From assembly GCF_918797505.1 (NCBI RefSeq), contig NC_092793.1, positions 83,573,912 to 83,637,911 of the forward strand: a DNA stretch of 64,000 nt. Direction: 5' to 3'. The translations under genes were made by a program, and so were the position numbers. This DNA comes from Bemisia tabaci (taxonomy: Eukaryota > Arthropoda > Insecta > Hemiptera > Aleyrodidae). Positions within the stretch are counted from its first letter, which is position 1. Each line of letters starts with the position of its first letter. Positions 1 to 9,291 of this stretch are shown piece after piece. The notes under the pieces were generated by a model. That model saw nothing but the letters and a program-made list of their open reading frames with translations, searched no databases and was not told the DNA's origin.

Positions 1-918
1 TTTTCAGTACGTAGATGATGTTTCAAGAGCACCACGGTACTCCTGAAACAATATGAAAGCAAATGGTAACATAACACTGCATATGCTAATTCAACAAAAT
101 GTTAATGTTCTTTCAACCAAAGGAATGGTAAAACAACATGTGTAATGCAGTTTCAGTCTGACATAATGCTAAATTTACATGAATTTGGTTGAATTAACAT
201 GCGTAATGTTACTCGAATATTACCGTCATATTGATTCAACATGACAGGTAGAAGCATTCTTGGTCATGTTGATTCAACATGACGGCAAATGTAGAATTAA
301 GTCAAACCATGTTGGGTTACGGGGAGTGCAGCCTATATCAACATAATTTCTGTGATGTTATTTCAACATGGCGGTTAATGCTACTTCGACATTTCCTTTT
401 TTTTGAGTGCATATGCACTTTCTTCTTAAGTCCCTATTATTTGGAGTTACGGGGAATCTTGGGGCCTTTCTTGCGCGAATTTCAATTGGAGACGGTAGGT
501 GTCAAAATTATCCGATTTTCAAAATTTAAAAGTCTCCTAAGAGAAGATATCAATACATTTTTGTTGATGTGCCACATGACTCCTGTTAACCCAAAATCAT
601 GGGGACCACGACCCCCCAAAATTTTGGGACTTTGGTGAAAAGAAGCAATTTATAATATCTTCATAATAATAAAATACATTCTGAAAAAATGTTTCAAATG
701 TGTACATTTCATGTATATTTTCATATTCTGTTACAATAAATAATGTGTGCATAAGAAATTGTTATCAATAGCATCAGTCTGCTTGTGCGCAACTTGCACC
801 AGACGTCTTAATTCAAACTTCGCGCTACTCAAGGTCCCACTAGTACGTCATCAACATGGCGCCGAATTGGGTGATTGTACCAACCTCCTTGTCTTATGGG
901 TCGTCGGCTTGTTCGACA
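1..918. other. Unassigned left edge with degenerate short repeats
   Basis: No gene is recognisable here. Between about 60 and 390 the motif 'TTCAACATG' and its complement recur at irregular spacing (for example near 233, 270, 338 and 364), which looks like a decayed minisatellite. Open frames in this stretch have no recognisable domain or splice context. Confidence 0.3.
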
Positions 919-1117
919 CATTGTCATGGACCAAGAGAATAAATAAGGACTCCCAACTCCCTATTGAATCCTGTGTTAAAAACCGTTATCGCGCGCTTGC
1001 AGCGAACCTGGCAGAGGGTGCGGTGAACTAACGCCACAATGGTCCCTGATCGCACCTCTATAGTATGTTATTTCATGCAATGTTCTTTGTTGATCTATGA
1101 TTTATTTATTTGTGTAG

Positions 1118-1290
1118 ATACTTTAATACATTTTACTTTCGCAAACTAATGAAATTGTATAGATACATACCTTCTGCAGAGGTCAATGCGAAAGACTTTG
1201 ATTTGAAGTATCTTATCAAAACACGAGCAAAGATGATTCAGTCAACTTCTGACGCAGAATCAAAGAGACTTGCTAATAATCAAATTAAAG
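1118..1290 (+). CDS. Putative internal exon of an unrecognised gene
   Basis: The segment follows a T-rich tract ending in 'GTGTAG' and ends at 'AAAG|GTAATG', a reasonable donor. It is open in one frame for about 57 codons. The peptide is charged and soluble-looking, with 'SAEVNAKDFDLKYLIKTRAK' followed by 'ANNQIKG', and unlike the low-complexity shadow frames around it. I do not recognise the family. A second possible acceptor is 'TATAG' at 1162. It lies between the arms of an inverted repeat, so it could be transposon cargo rather than a host exon. It is on the same strand as the midnolin exons but about 8 kb upstream of the first. Confidence 0.35.
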
Positions 1291-1384
1291 GTAATGCTTG
1301 AAGTCAAGTATCTTTGATTTTGTGACACTCAGTTGCTTTTTATCAGCACAACACTATTTCTCACTAAAAAGATTTCACTTAACA

Positions 1385-1822
1385 TAGAGTCCCTTTATAC
1401 CCAGAGTTACGACAACTCGATTATCAGCTGACTGACAGCCGGCCTTGGCTGGCCATGGAGGCCGAAACGAGTGCACCCCATAACGAACGATATTGAGGGA
1501 TAAGGATCAGGAATCCTGCGATGTCTGTCACACAAAAACAAGAACATCAACAAATTGATCAATTAAAAAGAAAATGAGATTGGTTTGTGAATAATTTCTT
1601 AATCTATTTTCATTTTGGACCGATGGAAATAACAATTTACTCTTGATAAACCACAATTAGGTGATATTTTCATTATTCTTGTTCACATTCGAGGTACCGC
1701 CATCTTGGTGCACTCGTTTCGGCCTCCATAAGCGAGAACCAATCAGAATTGGATTTTTTTTTAGGCCACTTTCAGCCGAACCAAAAGTGAGTTGTCTTAA
1801 CTCTGGGTATAAAGGGACTCTA
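1385..1822. mobile_element. hAT-type MITE, TAGAGTCCC family, copy 1
   Basis: The element has ~35-bp terminal inverted repeats beginning 'TAGAGTCCCTTTATACCCAG' and ending with the complement, and no coding capacity. It belongs to the same family as the copies at 7904-8341 and 30995-31430. The flanking 8-mers (ACTTAACA and AGCCTAAA) do not match, so this copy may have lost its target duplication through later rearrangement. The internal 'CATTCGAGGTACCGCCATC' is shared by the three long copies. Confidence 0.8.
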
Positions 1823-2399
1823 AGCCTAAATAGGTGGTGCATGGAAATATAAACAGGAAGACCCAATCATCGGTTTAGTTCACTACACCCTCTGCCAGGG
1901 AGCGCTGATGTCAGCGCTAACCGGAGTTGGGTGTCCTTATTTATTCTCTTGGTCCATGACATTGTCACATTATTCACCTCATTATTCACCCCGCTTTTAG
2001 AGTACCTATATTGAGAGAGTATGGCCACTGGAGTTACCACCTCTGATTGGCTCAGCCATCTTAGGCTGAATGAAGCCCTTAGGACCCAAAAATGGCGGAC
2101 GCCATAAAGTTAATGTAATGCAGAATGATTCAAAATGTAGTTGTCTTTGCTTATTGTAACGAGAACTTTACCCAAATGCGCTATTGCGACTTTTTTACAT
2201 ATTTTTAAGGCTAAATCGTGTGCAATTTTTGAGAAAAATGATCTTGGATGTAGTAAGGTTGGCAGCAAGTGCGGTTGGTGATAACCGTCAAAAGTTGGAA
2301 ATGACCCCCCTCCCATCCTCAAAAACCAAAACAAAGCACCGCCATTTTTGGGTCCTAAGCCTCTCCATGGGACCCTGTGGCCATACATACGAGTCGCTG

Positions 2400-4125
2400 T
2401 TATAGCGCTCTTTGGCGCTTTGCGACACCTAATCGCCACAAAGCTCGGTCTTCCCACAGGTTATCAGGGAGTTGACACTCCCTCATCTCACTTAACACCC
2501 CCTGTCGCCAACCTCTCACTGGGCGTTCCCTACGCCTCCTCCCAGGAGGAACCCAATCAAGCATCTTTTTTGGCAGCCTCTCTTCCGTCATCCTATTGAC
2601 ATGACCATACCAAACAAGTTGTTTGGTCATGACGTCGAACACGATGTCATTTTCGACTTCCATTATCTGACGCACTCTATCATTACGGACCCGATCTCTC
2701 CTAGAAATTCCTGCCGACCTTCTCCAGAAATCCATCTCCGTTGCTCTTAGCATATCCTGTGTCCGTTTCTTCAGCTGCCAAACTTCACATCCGTATGTTA
2801 ATATACTTTTTACTACAGCGTTGTATATCCTCCTCTTGTTATCTTTGGAAATCCGCTGATCCCAGAGGATTCCATTTAACATCGCTATAGCCTTCCTTGC
2901 TAAGGTGTTCCTTTCCCTGATAGCTTGATCCGTCCTTCCATCCTGGGTCAACCGCACTCCCAAGTACTTGAAGTGCTCGCAGCATTTGATCTGCTGCCCA
3001 TCCTCCAACTCAATGCTTTGCTGATCACCACCAAAAGTCATCTTCTCAGATTTGGATATGCTGACTTCCAAACCCCACTTCCGATATTCTTCTACTAACT
3101 TGCGCATCATGTACTCCGCGTCTTCTTGATCTTGAGCAACCACCACCTGGTCATCAGCAAAGCACAGAGTGAACAGAGTTTCAAGATCACCCAAGGGGAC
3201 ACCCATACCAGAACACTTCCTTTTCCATTCCTTTAGCACACATTCGAGGTAAATTTTAAATAATGTTGGCGACAAACAACATCCCTGTTTTAAACCCTTA
3301 GTCACATAAAATCCCGCTGACAACCCCCCATGATACTTAATTTTGGTAAAACTCCCTTTATAAAATCGCTTGACAGCATCGATCAACCCCCCGTTAAAAT
3401 TCGATTTTTCCAAGGCCTCCCAAAGTTTCACCAACGGCACACTGTCATACGCTTTCTGGAGATCCACGAAAATTAAATGCAGCTCCTGAGCTACGGCCAT
3501 TTTCTTCTCAATGACCTGGACAATAACAAAGAGGTGATCTATCGTAGACCTGCCAGCTCTAAAACCAGCCTGCTCCTCTGCTTCGTGATCCTGCCATTCG
3601 TCCTCGATCTTCGCTTTCAGTATCTTCCCGTACATTTTGCTTATTGTCCCGGTCACTGAGAGCCCCCGGTAGTTGTTACAGTCGTCCTTCCTTCCCTTCT
3701 TTTTGTAGATGGCCTTGATCCAGGACTCCTTCCACTCCCTTGGTACCTCGTCACCCCTGATGCATTGCTGCATCAGTTTCCTGAGGCACTCAGAGCTTGG
3801 CAGTCCCGTACTTGACCAACTCAACAGGAATCCCGCCAGGACCCGGCGCTTTATCATTAATTAGCTCTTTAACCGCTTTAATTATGTCACAAGTGTGAAT
3901 CTCCAAGTTGTTCATTCTTCCGTTGTCCGTGCTGCTGTCTCGAAACTCTGGGCGCCTTTCCGTCAAAAGATCTTTAAAATGATCCTCCAGTTTTTTAAGT
4001 GATATCGGAGAAACGATGTCGCGCTTCATGTCTCTACGTAAACCTTTAATTAACTTCCAGCTCTCAGCACTTTCTCTCCCCCCTAGGTAGGTGTTAATTC
4101 TAGAACAGTTCTTCCCAAGCTTCAT
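2400..4125 (-). pseudogene. LINE reverse transcriptase (RTE-like), two overlapping frames
   Basis: The reverse transcriptase runs from a short N-terminal frame (3790-4125, containing 'APGPGGIPVELVKYG') into a 485-residue frame (2400-3857). Visible motifs are 'NNYRGLSVTGTISKMYGKIL', 'EQAGFRAGRSTIDHLF', 'LIFVDLQKAYDSVP', 'LKQGCCLSPTLF' and the catalytic 'FADD' in 'TLCFADDQVV'. The C-terminus has 'LTYGCEVWQLK' and 'LVWYGHVNRM', typical of RTE elements. The two frames overlap by about 68 bp around 3790-3857, so one frameshift separates them. No RNase H domain follows. It copies element RNA at the nicked target site. Confidence 0.85.
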
Positions 4126-4305
4126 TCTTCTTCCGTGTTATGAGGCTCCTAACTTTAGACTGAGCTTTCCTGTAAGCAACTTTATCTTCAGCCTTTTTAG
4201 ACGACAGAAATATAAGATGTTTTTGCCTCTTGAGATTTATCTCGTCTTCAATTTCTTCATCCCACCAGTAAGGATGCTGCTTTTTATTACTGGTTTTGCA
4301 AATAC

Positions 4306-4659
4306 CTAGGCTTCTTTAGCTGCAGAGTGGATACAATCTTTAATGAAATGATATTGCTCTTCAGTGGTACCCGAAAGCCCATCCCCCAACTTCTCATCCA
4401 AGCGTTTCCGATACAGAGCCTTGACACTAGGGTGCTGCAAACTTTCGATGTTGTATCTTACCTCACGCTCTTGCATCCCCTGTCCCTGCTGTTGTTCAGG
4501 CACTGGTTCTACATCCTTAGTTCCTTTAACGGGAAACGCTATATCTGCTCGGAGGAAATGATGGTCACTGCCGCAGGAGAGTCCCCTGCACACTCTAACT
4601 TGCTGCAATTTCAGCTTAGTAGAGTGCTTAACAATCACATAATCGATGATGGATTTCAA
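4306..4659 (-). pseudogene. LINE endonuclease C-terminus and linker, frameshifted
   Basis: This is the continuation of the endonuclease in a second frame. It has 'IIDYVIV' at the start and 'CGSDHHFLRADI' about 30 residues later, which carries the conserved Asp-His catalytic pair of EEP nucleases. The rest is a linker towards the reverse transcriptase and includes a Gln-rich patch. The frame ends at a stop near 4306, and the following ~180 bp before 4125 are broken. Confidence 0.7.
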
Positions 4660-5452
4660 TCCTCGCGTTGGCTGGACCCAGGTATATACTTATGGATGTC
4701 TTTGTGTTGAAAAAGCCATTCAAAATTCTCATCTCAGTTTGAGAACAAATTGAGATGAGCCGATCACCGTTATCATTAACAGCATCCTCCCCAAACGGTC
4801 CAACAACTTTACAGTTTACTCGTCGTCCCGTTCTGCTGTTCAAATCACCCATAAGTATGACTTCCCTGCCAGCACCAACGTTCAGAATTTCATCATTCAG
4901 ATCTTCAAAAAATTGGTCCTTACACGCGACAGTGGCATCATCATTTACACCGTACACTCCAAGCAGCGTGATCTTATGTCCGTATAGGTTGAGGTTCATT
5001 CTGATAAGTCGCTGGTTGACGGCCTCCCAGGTGCCCACAAACTTACGTAGGCTTTTCCGCATGAGTATTGCTACTCCTTGCTGAGCACGCTGATCTTTGG
5101 CCACGCCGCTGTAGAATAGATCATAGTCACCGTAATTCTCTGACCCGTGCCCTTTCTTCTTGGTTTCAGTAAGAACAGCGACATCCACTTCAAGCTTCTG
5201 GATCTCCGATATCACTTCCGGTAGCTTATTCGAAATGCCTTGGACATTCCACGTCCCAAATATCAATGTCCGTTTTCTTAATTTTTGTCGACGTGTCCGT
5301 TTGTTTCCAGTGGTACCGAGGCTTGTTACGTTAGGTCTTTTGTCAGTGAAACCTTTTACAAGTACCGGGGAGTCAGCCCGATGACTCAACCCCCAACCTG
5401 GAGGACCAGGGTTTGATTTTGGAGTTGCCTCTCCTAGACAGGTTGCTTTCAC
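4628..5452 (-). pseudogene. LINE endonuclease domain (EEP family), frameshifted
   Basis: This is the N-terminal endonuclease of the RTE-like LINE, which nicks target DNA for target-primed reverse transcription. Family motifs are visible in order: 'FGTWNVQGI' near residue 65, 'LTETKKKGHG' near 95, 'LLGVYGVNDD' near 170, 'LMGDLNSRTG' near 205 and 'NDNGDRLI' near 230. Such frames are often annotated as 'craniofacial development protein 2-like' in insect genomes. The frame is lost near 4690, where the sequence should run into the 'IDYVI' and 'SDHHFL' motifs; those continue in another frame from 4659 down to 4306. I start at the first ATG; the true LINE start could be further upstream. Confidence 0.8.
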
Positions 5453-5654
5453 TTCAGCTCAGAGCCCTGTCTGCCCTTCTAGCAAGTGGTTCATACGCCC
5501 AGAGGCCGGTGACCATCTCCACTATCCCCTTTAAGGCAGGGGCTACCAGCTGGGGTCCGCAGGATTGCTATACCTGTGACAACAGTCCCCCATACGGTAG
5601 CCCAGTGGCCATACTCTCTTAATATAGGTACTCTACCCGCTTTTATTCTCTTGG

Positions 5655-6085
5655 TCAGGGACCAGTTCTATAGGACCCTGGACTCCCGTAAGAGTCAATG
5701 TAAAAATTCGTGAGCAGGTACTAGTGCTGCTGTCTCGCGTAGGATCCTCGCAACTCACTGCTGTTATCAGTTGTTGGACTTCATTAAAATCCGTAGGATC
5801 GCGTATAACTGCAAAAAATCGAATTTTTCACCGTACTACTTCACGGAAAAGTATCGAAAGGGGTCGAAAAACGCCAAAAATAGACTCATTTTTCAAAAAT
5901 TTAGCCGCCTTATGTGTTATTTTTCAATCTTCGGCTTAACCTCACTTTTGGAGCAGGCGATGGATGAGTCGAGGTTCGGGGGGAAGGATCCACTGAGTTG
6001 ACTAGGATCCTACGCGAGAATGCGCTGCAATCACCCGCTCACAACAGAACGGCGTCCTATAGAACTCGTCCCTGTCTTGGTCCAC
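5655..6085. repeat. Inverted-repeat block, duplicated copy 1
   Basis: The ends are inverted copies ('AGTTCTATAGGAC' near 5663 against 'GTCCTATAGAACT' near 6054), and an inner pair, 'CTCGCGTAGGATCC' near 5736 and its complement near 6007, lies closer in. The sequence from about 5671 to 6060 is repeated as a direct copy at 6505-6809 plus 8774-8850. It has no coding content. Confidence 0.65.
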
Positions 6086-6111
6086 GTCCGCGCCTCCACA
6101 CCCGACTCTAA

Positions 6112-6496
6112 TAGAGTACCTGTATAGGGAGAGTAGCGACAGATCTGAAACTCCGAAAGTCCATCAGGCCTTCACCGATGCCTCCGCGAATAAAGGTAGG
6201 GCCCAAAAGGGCAGCCAACCTATGAATTTCGAATGTCCAGAGCGATTTACAAATACAATTGTTACGAACCGTCGTTTAGAAAGCATGTATTTGGTTTACT
6301 TTTTGCATAAATTTACTTATTTTTGCGAAAGAACGCTCATTTATGTACATTCTTAGCCATCTTGGTTAGAATTGAAATCTGTAGGCTGGCAGTGAAATTT
6401 TGTGTGTTAGAAGTTGCTCAGAAGGGTGGCTGCACTTTTGGGCCCTAAGCCCTCCATGAACCGATCTGTCGCTACTCTCCCTATACAGGTACTCTA
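6112..6496. mobile_element. hAT MITE, TAGAGTACC family, intact copy
   Basis: A 385-bp element with inverted ends 'TAGAGTACCTGTATAGGGAG' and a perfect 8-bp target duplication GACTCTAA (6104-6111 and 6497-6504). It shares terminal ~23 bp and the subterminal 'CCTAAGCC' stretch with the interrupted copy at 1998-5635. It is non-autonomous with no open frame. Confidence 0.9.
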
Positions 6497-6817
6497 GACT
6501 CTAAGGACCCTGGACTCCCGTAAGAGTCAATGTAAAATTCGTGAGCAGGTACTAGTGCTGCTATCTCGCGTAGGATCTACGCAACTCACTGCTGTTATCA
6601 GTTGTTGGACTTCATTAAAATCCGTAGGATCGCGTATAACTGCAAAAAATCGAATTTTTCACCGTACTTCAACATGTGGCGAGTCTACCCTTGTTGTAAG
6701 GAGTCGAAAAACGCCAAAAATATACTTATTTTTCAAGAATTCAGCCGCCTTATGTGTTATTTTTCAATCTCCGGCTTAACCTCACTTTTGGAGCGGGCGA
6801 TGGATGAGTCGAGGCCG

Positions 6818-7903
6818 CACAGATTAGTCCAGATCGCTAACATCGGCGGAGGAGCGTGAGTAGTTTTGTGAGCGCCATTGGCGGGAAAATCCATGGGCAT
6901 TTAAAACTAGGAACCAAAACTGAAATTTTGGCTATTTTCAGCAGATTTTCGGCGGGAGAATACTTCTTTTTCAGATTTTTGTGGGATGAAACGTTCCGAA
7001 GAATTCAAGAATTAGTTTCTCAGTAGAATTTATGTGGTTCAATATTTCCAGATTAAATAATTAAGGTGGAAATAAATAAAGAAGGAGAATTAATTAAAAT
7101 ACGAGTAAACAAGGCTAAAAATTATTGAAACACTAAAAGGTAAGACGTTTCGAGCTGCTTCCAGCTCATTTTCAGCTGCAAAAACACATAAAAACAAGTA
7201 AAAAATTGAGTGGCGACCTGACCTCAGTCGTTATCACGTAACCACTCATAACAACGGCTGGGGTCAGGTCGCCACTCAATTTTTTACTTGTTTTTGCAGC
7301 TGAAAATGAGCTGGTAGCAGCTCGAAACGTCCTGCCTTTAAGTGTTTCAATAATTTTTAGCCTTGTTTACCCGTATTTTAATTAATTCTCCTTCTTTATT
7401 CGTATAATCGGGCTATGTTTTTGTGCTTTATCGGTGGAAATAAACAAATCAGAGTTCATCAGTATACTGAGTAGATAACATTATTGAAAAAATTTGCAGA
7501 TTATAATATATCATATTTTTGAAGTTTAAAGCCTTAGAAACCGAAAATTAAAGCAAAATCCTGCCAAAATGAGACTTTTGGTTCCTAGTTTTGAATTCCC
7601 GCCAGGCCCCCATGAGAGCAGTTAATTGCTACCAACTGTTGTAAGAATATTGGAACAGAATACTTAGCATAACAGTACTTGATAAAATCTTATTTGATCA
7701 AAAACCATTATTACACATTACTATTTATACTTTTTTCAAGCTTTATAATCAGATTCAATAGGAAATTTCTCTCGATCTGGTCAAGTTCTTTCACTACTGG
7801 TAGTGCCATCAATTTTCTAAAGTTGCCTAACCTGTAGCAAAAATTACTCACGCTTCTGAAGCATTGGCTAGATTGGATGTTAGCGATCTGGACTAATCTG
7901 TGC
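6818..7903. mobile_element. hAT-like non-autonomous element, CACAGATTAG family
   Basis: The inverted ends are 'CACAGATTAGTCCAGATCGC' on the left and its complement on the right, about 27 bp long. An 8-bp duplication CGAGGCCG flanks it once the MITE at 7904-8341 and that MITE's own duplicated 8-mer are discounted. Subterminal inverted segments ('ACTAGGAACCAAAA' near 6907 and its complement near 7577) support a single unit. Its interior holds a large hairpin at about 7072-7400. It has no transposase. Confidence 0.75.
7072..7400. repeat. Foldback hairpin, arms about 150 bp
   Basis: The sequence from about 7072 to 7230 is repeated in reverse complement at about 7250-7400. It includes 'GAGCTGCTTCCAGCTCATTT' against 'AAATGAGCTGGTAGCAGCTC' and a long arm around 'TTGAGTGGCGACCTGACC'. 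The loop is only ~35 bp. A 'GGTGGAAATAAA' direct repeat at about 7059 and 7432 could be its target duplication. Confidence 0.65.
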
Positions 7904-8341
7904 TAGAGTCCCTTTATAACCCAGAGTTAAGACAACTCGATTATCAGCTGACTGGCAGCCGGCCTTGGCTGGCCATGGAGGCCGAAACGAGTGCACTCAA
8001 ACGAACGATATTGAGGGATAAGGATAAGGAATCCTCCGATGTCTGTCATCCAAAAACAACAACATCAACAAAAACTGATCAAAACCTTAAAATTAGATTG
8101 ATTAGTGGATAATTTCTTAATATATTTTCATTTTGGTGCGATTAAAATAACAATTCACTCTTGATAAACCACAATTTAGTTATATTTTCATTACTTTTGT
8201 TCACATTCGAGGTACCGCCATCTTGGTGCACTCGTTTCGGCCTCCATGAGCGAGAACCAATCAGAATTGGATTTTTTTTTAGGCCACTTTCAGCCTAACC
8301 AAAAGTGAGTTGTCTTAACTCTGGGTTATAAAGGGACTCTA
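7904..8341. mobile_element. hAT MITE, TAGAGTCCC family, copy 2
   Basis: The inverted ends are 'TAGAGTCCCTTTATAACCCA' and the complement, with a perfect 8-bp duplication ATCTGTGC at 7896-7903 and 8342-8349. It inserted exactly into the terminal repeat of the CACAGATTAG element. No coding capacity. Confidence 0.92.
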
Positions 8342-8349
8342 ATCTGTGC

Positions 8350-8772
8350 GAGGCCGTAACTAGTCAGTTCTGTGACGTCAAGCTAGTAGATATTTACCGA
8401 AAACAACAAGCAGCTCCGGGTCATCAGTGCATCGATGAGTGAGGCAGTCGCTGCGTGGACCAATCAGAGTGGCTCTCGATCGGCCGAGGTTGCGCGAGCC
8501 CGTTTGAATCTGAGTGGAGTAACGATTTTCGGTATTACGCATTCATTTCCTCGATATTTAGACAATGTCACAAATGAACTAGTTAGTTTTCTAAAGTGAA
8601 ATTTCATCTTCTTTCTAAACGGTTCTTATGAAATTTTGCGTCAGATCAACCCTGAAAGAGATATCGGCGAGAAATCATCGCGCGGCAAGCGTTCTCCCAT
8701 AAGAACGCGTGTTAAACCGCGGCCGAGTTTCATCTACTAGTGTGACGTCACAGAATCGTAGTTACGGCCTCG
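8350..8772. mobile_element. Inverted-repeat element, GAGGCCGTAACTA family
   Basis: Terminal inverted repeats of about 31 bp start 'GAGGCCGTAACTAGTCAG' on the left, and both arms contain 'TTCTGTGACGTCA' and 'CTAGTAG'. The element has no open frame. The left terminus was itself the target of the CACAGATTAG element. The target duplication cannot be settled; a 3-bp TCG is possible. Confidence 0.6.
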
Positions 8773-8850
8773 GGGGGAAGGATCCTCTGAGTTGACTAGG
8801 ATCCTACGCGAGAATGCGCTGCAATCACCCGCTCACAACAGAACGGCGTC

Positions 8851-9055
8851 CTACTCTATTTCCAATGAGTTTCAGTTGAGTGACGAGTCTCCGCGGGAGA
8901 GCACTGTGCGATGCGCGAGTGCGTTGTCGACTCTGATGTGGGCCGAATTATCAGCGTTTTCTCGAGGTTCCCATCTGTGACTATAGTCGTTTCTTCTTTC
9001 GCGTGGTGATAAACTTAGTGGTTGTTATTCAAAGTGTCGTGTGATTTCTCGTACG
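8851..9055 (+). promoter_or_regulatory. Presumed midnolin promoter / 5' UTR
   Basis: About 205 bp of non-repetitive, CpG-containing sequence separates the transposon cluster from the midnolin ATG. It contains an initiator-like 'TCAGTT' at 8872-8877 and no TATA box I trust. The start site and UTR extent are inferred from position only. Confidence 0.35.
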
Positions 9056-9291
9056 ATGGAAAGTAGCGAATGCAATGTTACGTCTGAAAGTACTCAAAAC
9101 GTCAGTGATGAAAATAGCGCTTCCGACTCAGGGTGTGGCTGTAGTTCAATCACGATATCAGTCTCTCCCACGACTGGGGGACAGTTCGATTTAGCCGTCA
9201 CTAAAAATGACACCATCGAAAATATCAAAAGAGTTATCTCAAAGCGACTGAAAGTGTCGAAGGAAAGGATATGCTTGCTGTATAGAGAAAG
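9056..9291 (+). CDS. MIDN: Midnolin (stuxnet) exon 1: N-terminus and first part of UBL domain
   Basis: The exon opens with ATG at 9056 in 'ACGATGG' and encodes 78 codons plus two bases. A Ser/Asn-rich leader of about 30 residues precedes the ubiquitin-like fold: 'ITISVSPTTGGQFDLAV', then 'TIENIKRVISKRLKVSKERI'. This matches midnolin, whose domain has a Gly-Thr/Gly-Gly turn followed by 'DLAV' and an 'RLKVPKER'-like helix end. The exon ends at 'GAAAG|GTGCGT'. The frame stays open beyond the donor but loses similarity. An in-frame ATG five codons upstream (9041) is possible but has no family support. Midnolin carries nuclear substrates to the proteasome independently of ubiquitin; in flies stuxnet promotes Polycomb turnover. 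The UBL domain is the proteasome-facing part. Confidence 0.85.

Larger units (their letters stand above)
919..1965. repeat. Inverted-repeat element with nested hAT MITE
   Basis: The sequence at about 919-1031 reappears in reverse complement at about 1875-1965. Shared landmarks are 'TGGACCAAGAGAATAAATAA', 'CCCAACTCC' and 'CTGGCAGAGGGTG'. Arms of 90-115 bp flank 840 bp that contain a putative exon (1118-1290) and a hAT MITE (1385-1822). Either this is one inverted-repeat transposon, or two oppositely oriented copies that landed near each other. No target duplication was found for the outer pair. Confidence 0.5.
2387..5604 (-). mobile_element. RTE-like non-LTR retrotransposon, near full length
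   Basis: A 3.2-kb LINE lies on the minus strand inside a hAT MITE. Its edges are set by a 10-bp duplication GTGGCCATAC at 2377-2386 and 5605-5614, with the MITE continuing outside on both sides. It encodes an apurinic-type endonuclease followed by a reverse transcriptase with no RNase H, and its length fits the RTE clade. There is no long poly-A tail at the left (3') end. The coding region is broken by a few frameshifts. Confidence 0.85.
1998..5635. mobile_element. hAT MITE (TAGAGTACC family) interrupted by a LINE
   Basis: Terminal inverted repeats start 'TAGAGTACCTATATTGAGAG' at 1998 and end with the complement at 5635. Both ends are flanked by a perfect 8-bp duplication CCCGCTTT (1990-1997 and 5636-5643), the hAT hallmark. 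The MITE proper is only about 410 bp (1998-2386 plus 5615-5635 with one copy of the LINE duplication). The rest is an RTE-like LINE. A sister copy without the LINE is at 6112-6496. Confidence 0.88.
6505..8850. repeat. Duplicated block copy 2, invaded by three elements
   Basis: The left part (6505-6809) and right part (about 8774-8850) are colinear with 5671-6060. The two parts are separated by a hAT-like element (6818-7903, with a MITE in its right end) and a further inverted-repeat element (about 8350-8772). The right end abuts the presumed midnolin promoter region. Confidence 0.65.

Noticed and set aside
1998..6496. Tc1/mariner assignment for TAGAG-ended MITEs because TA flanks GAGTACC
   Set aside because: Perfect 8-bp duplications outside TAGAG fit hAT better.
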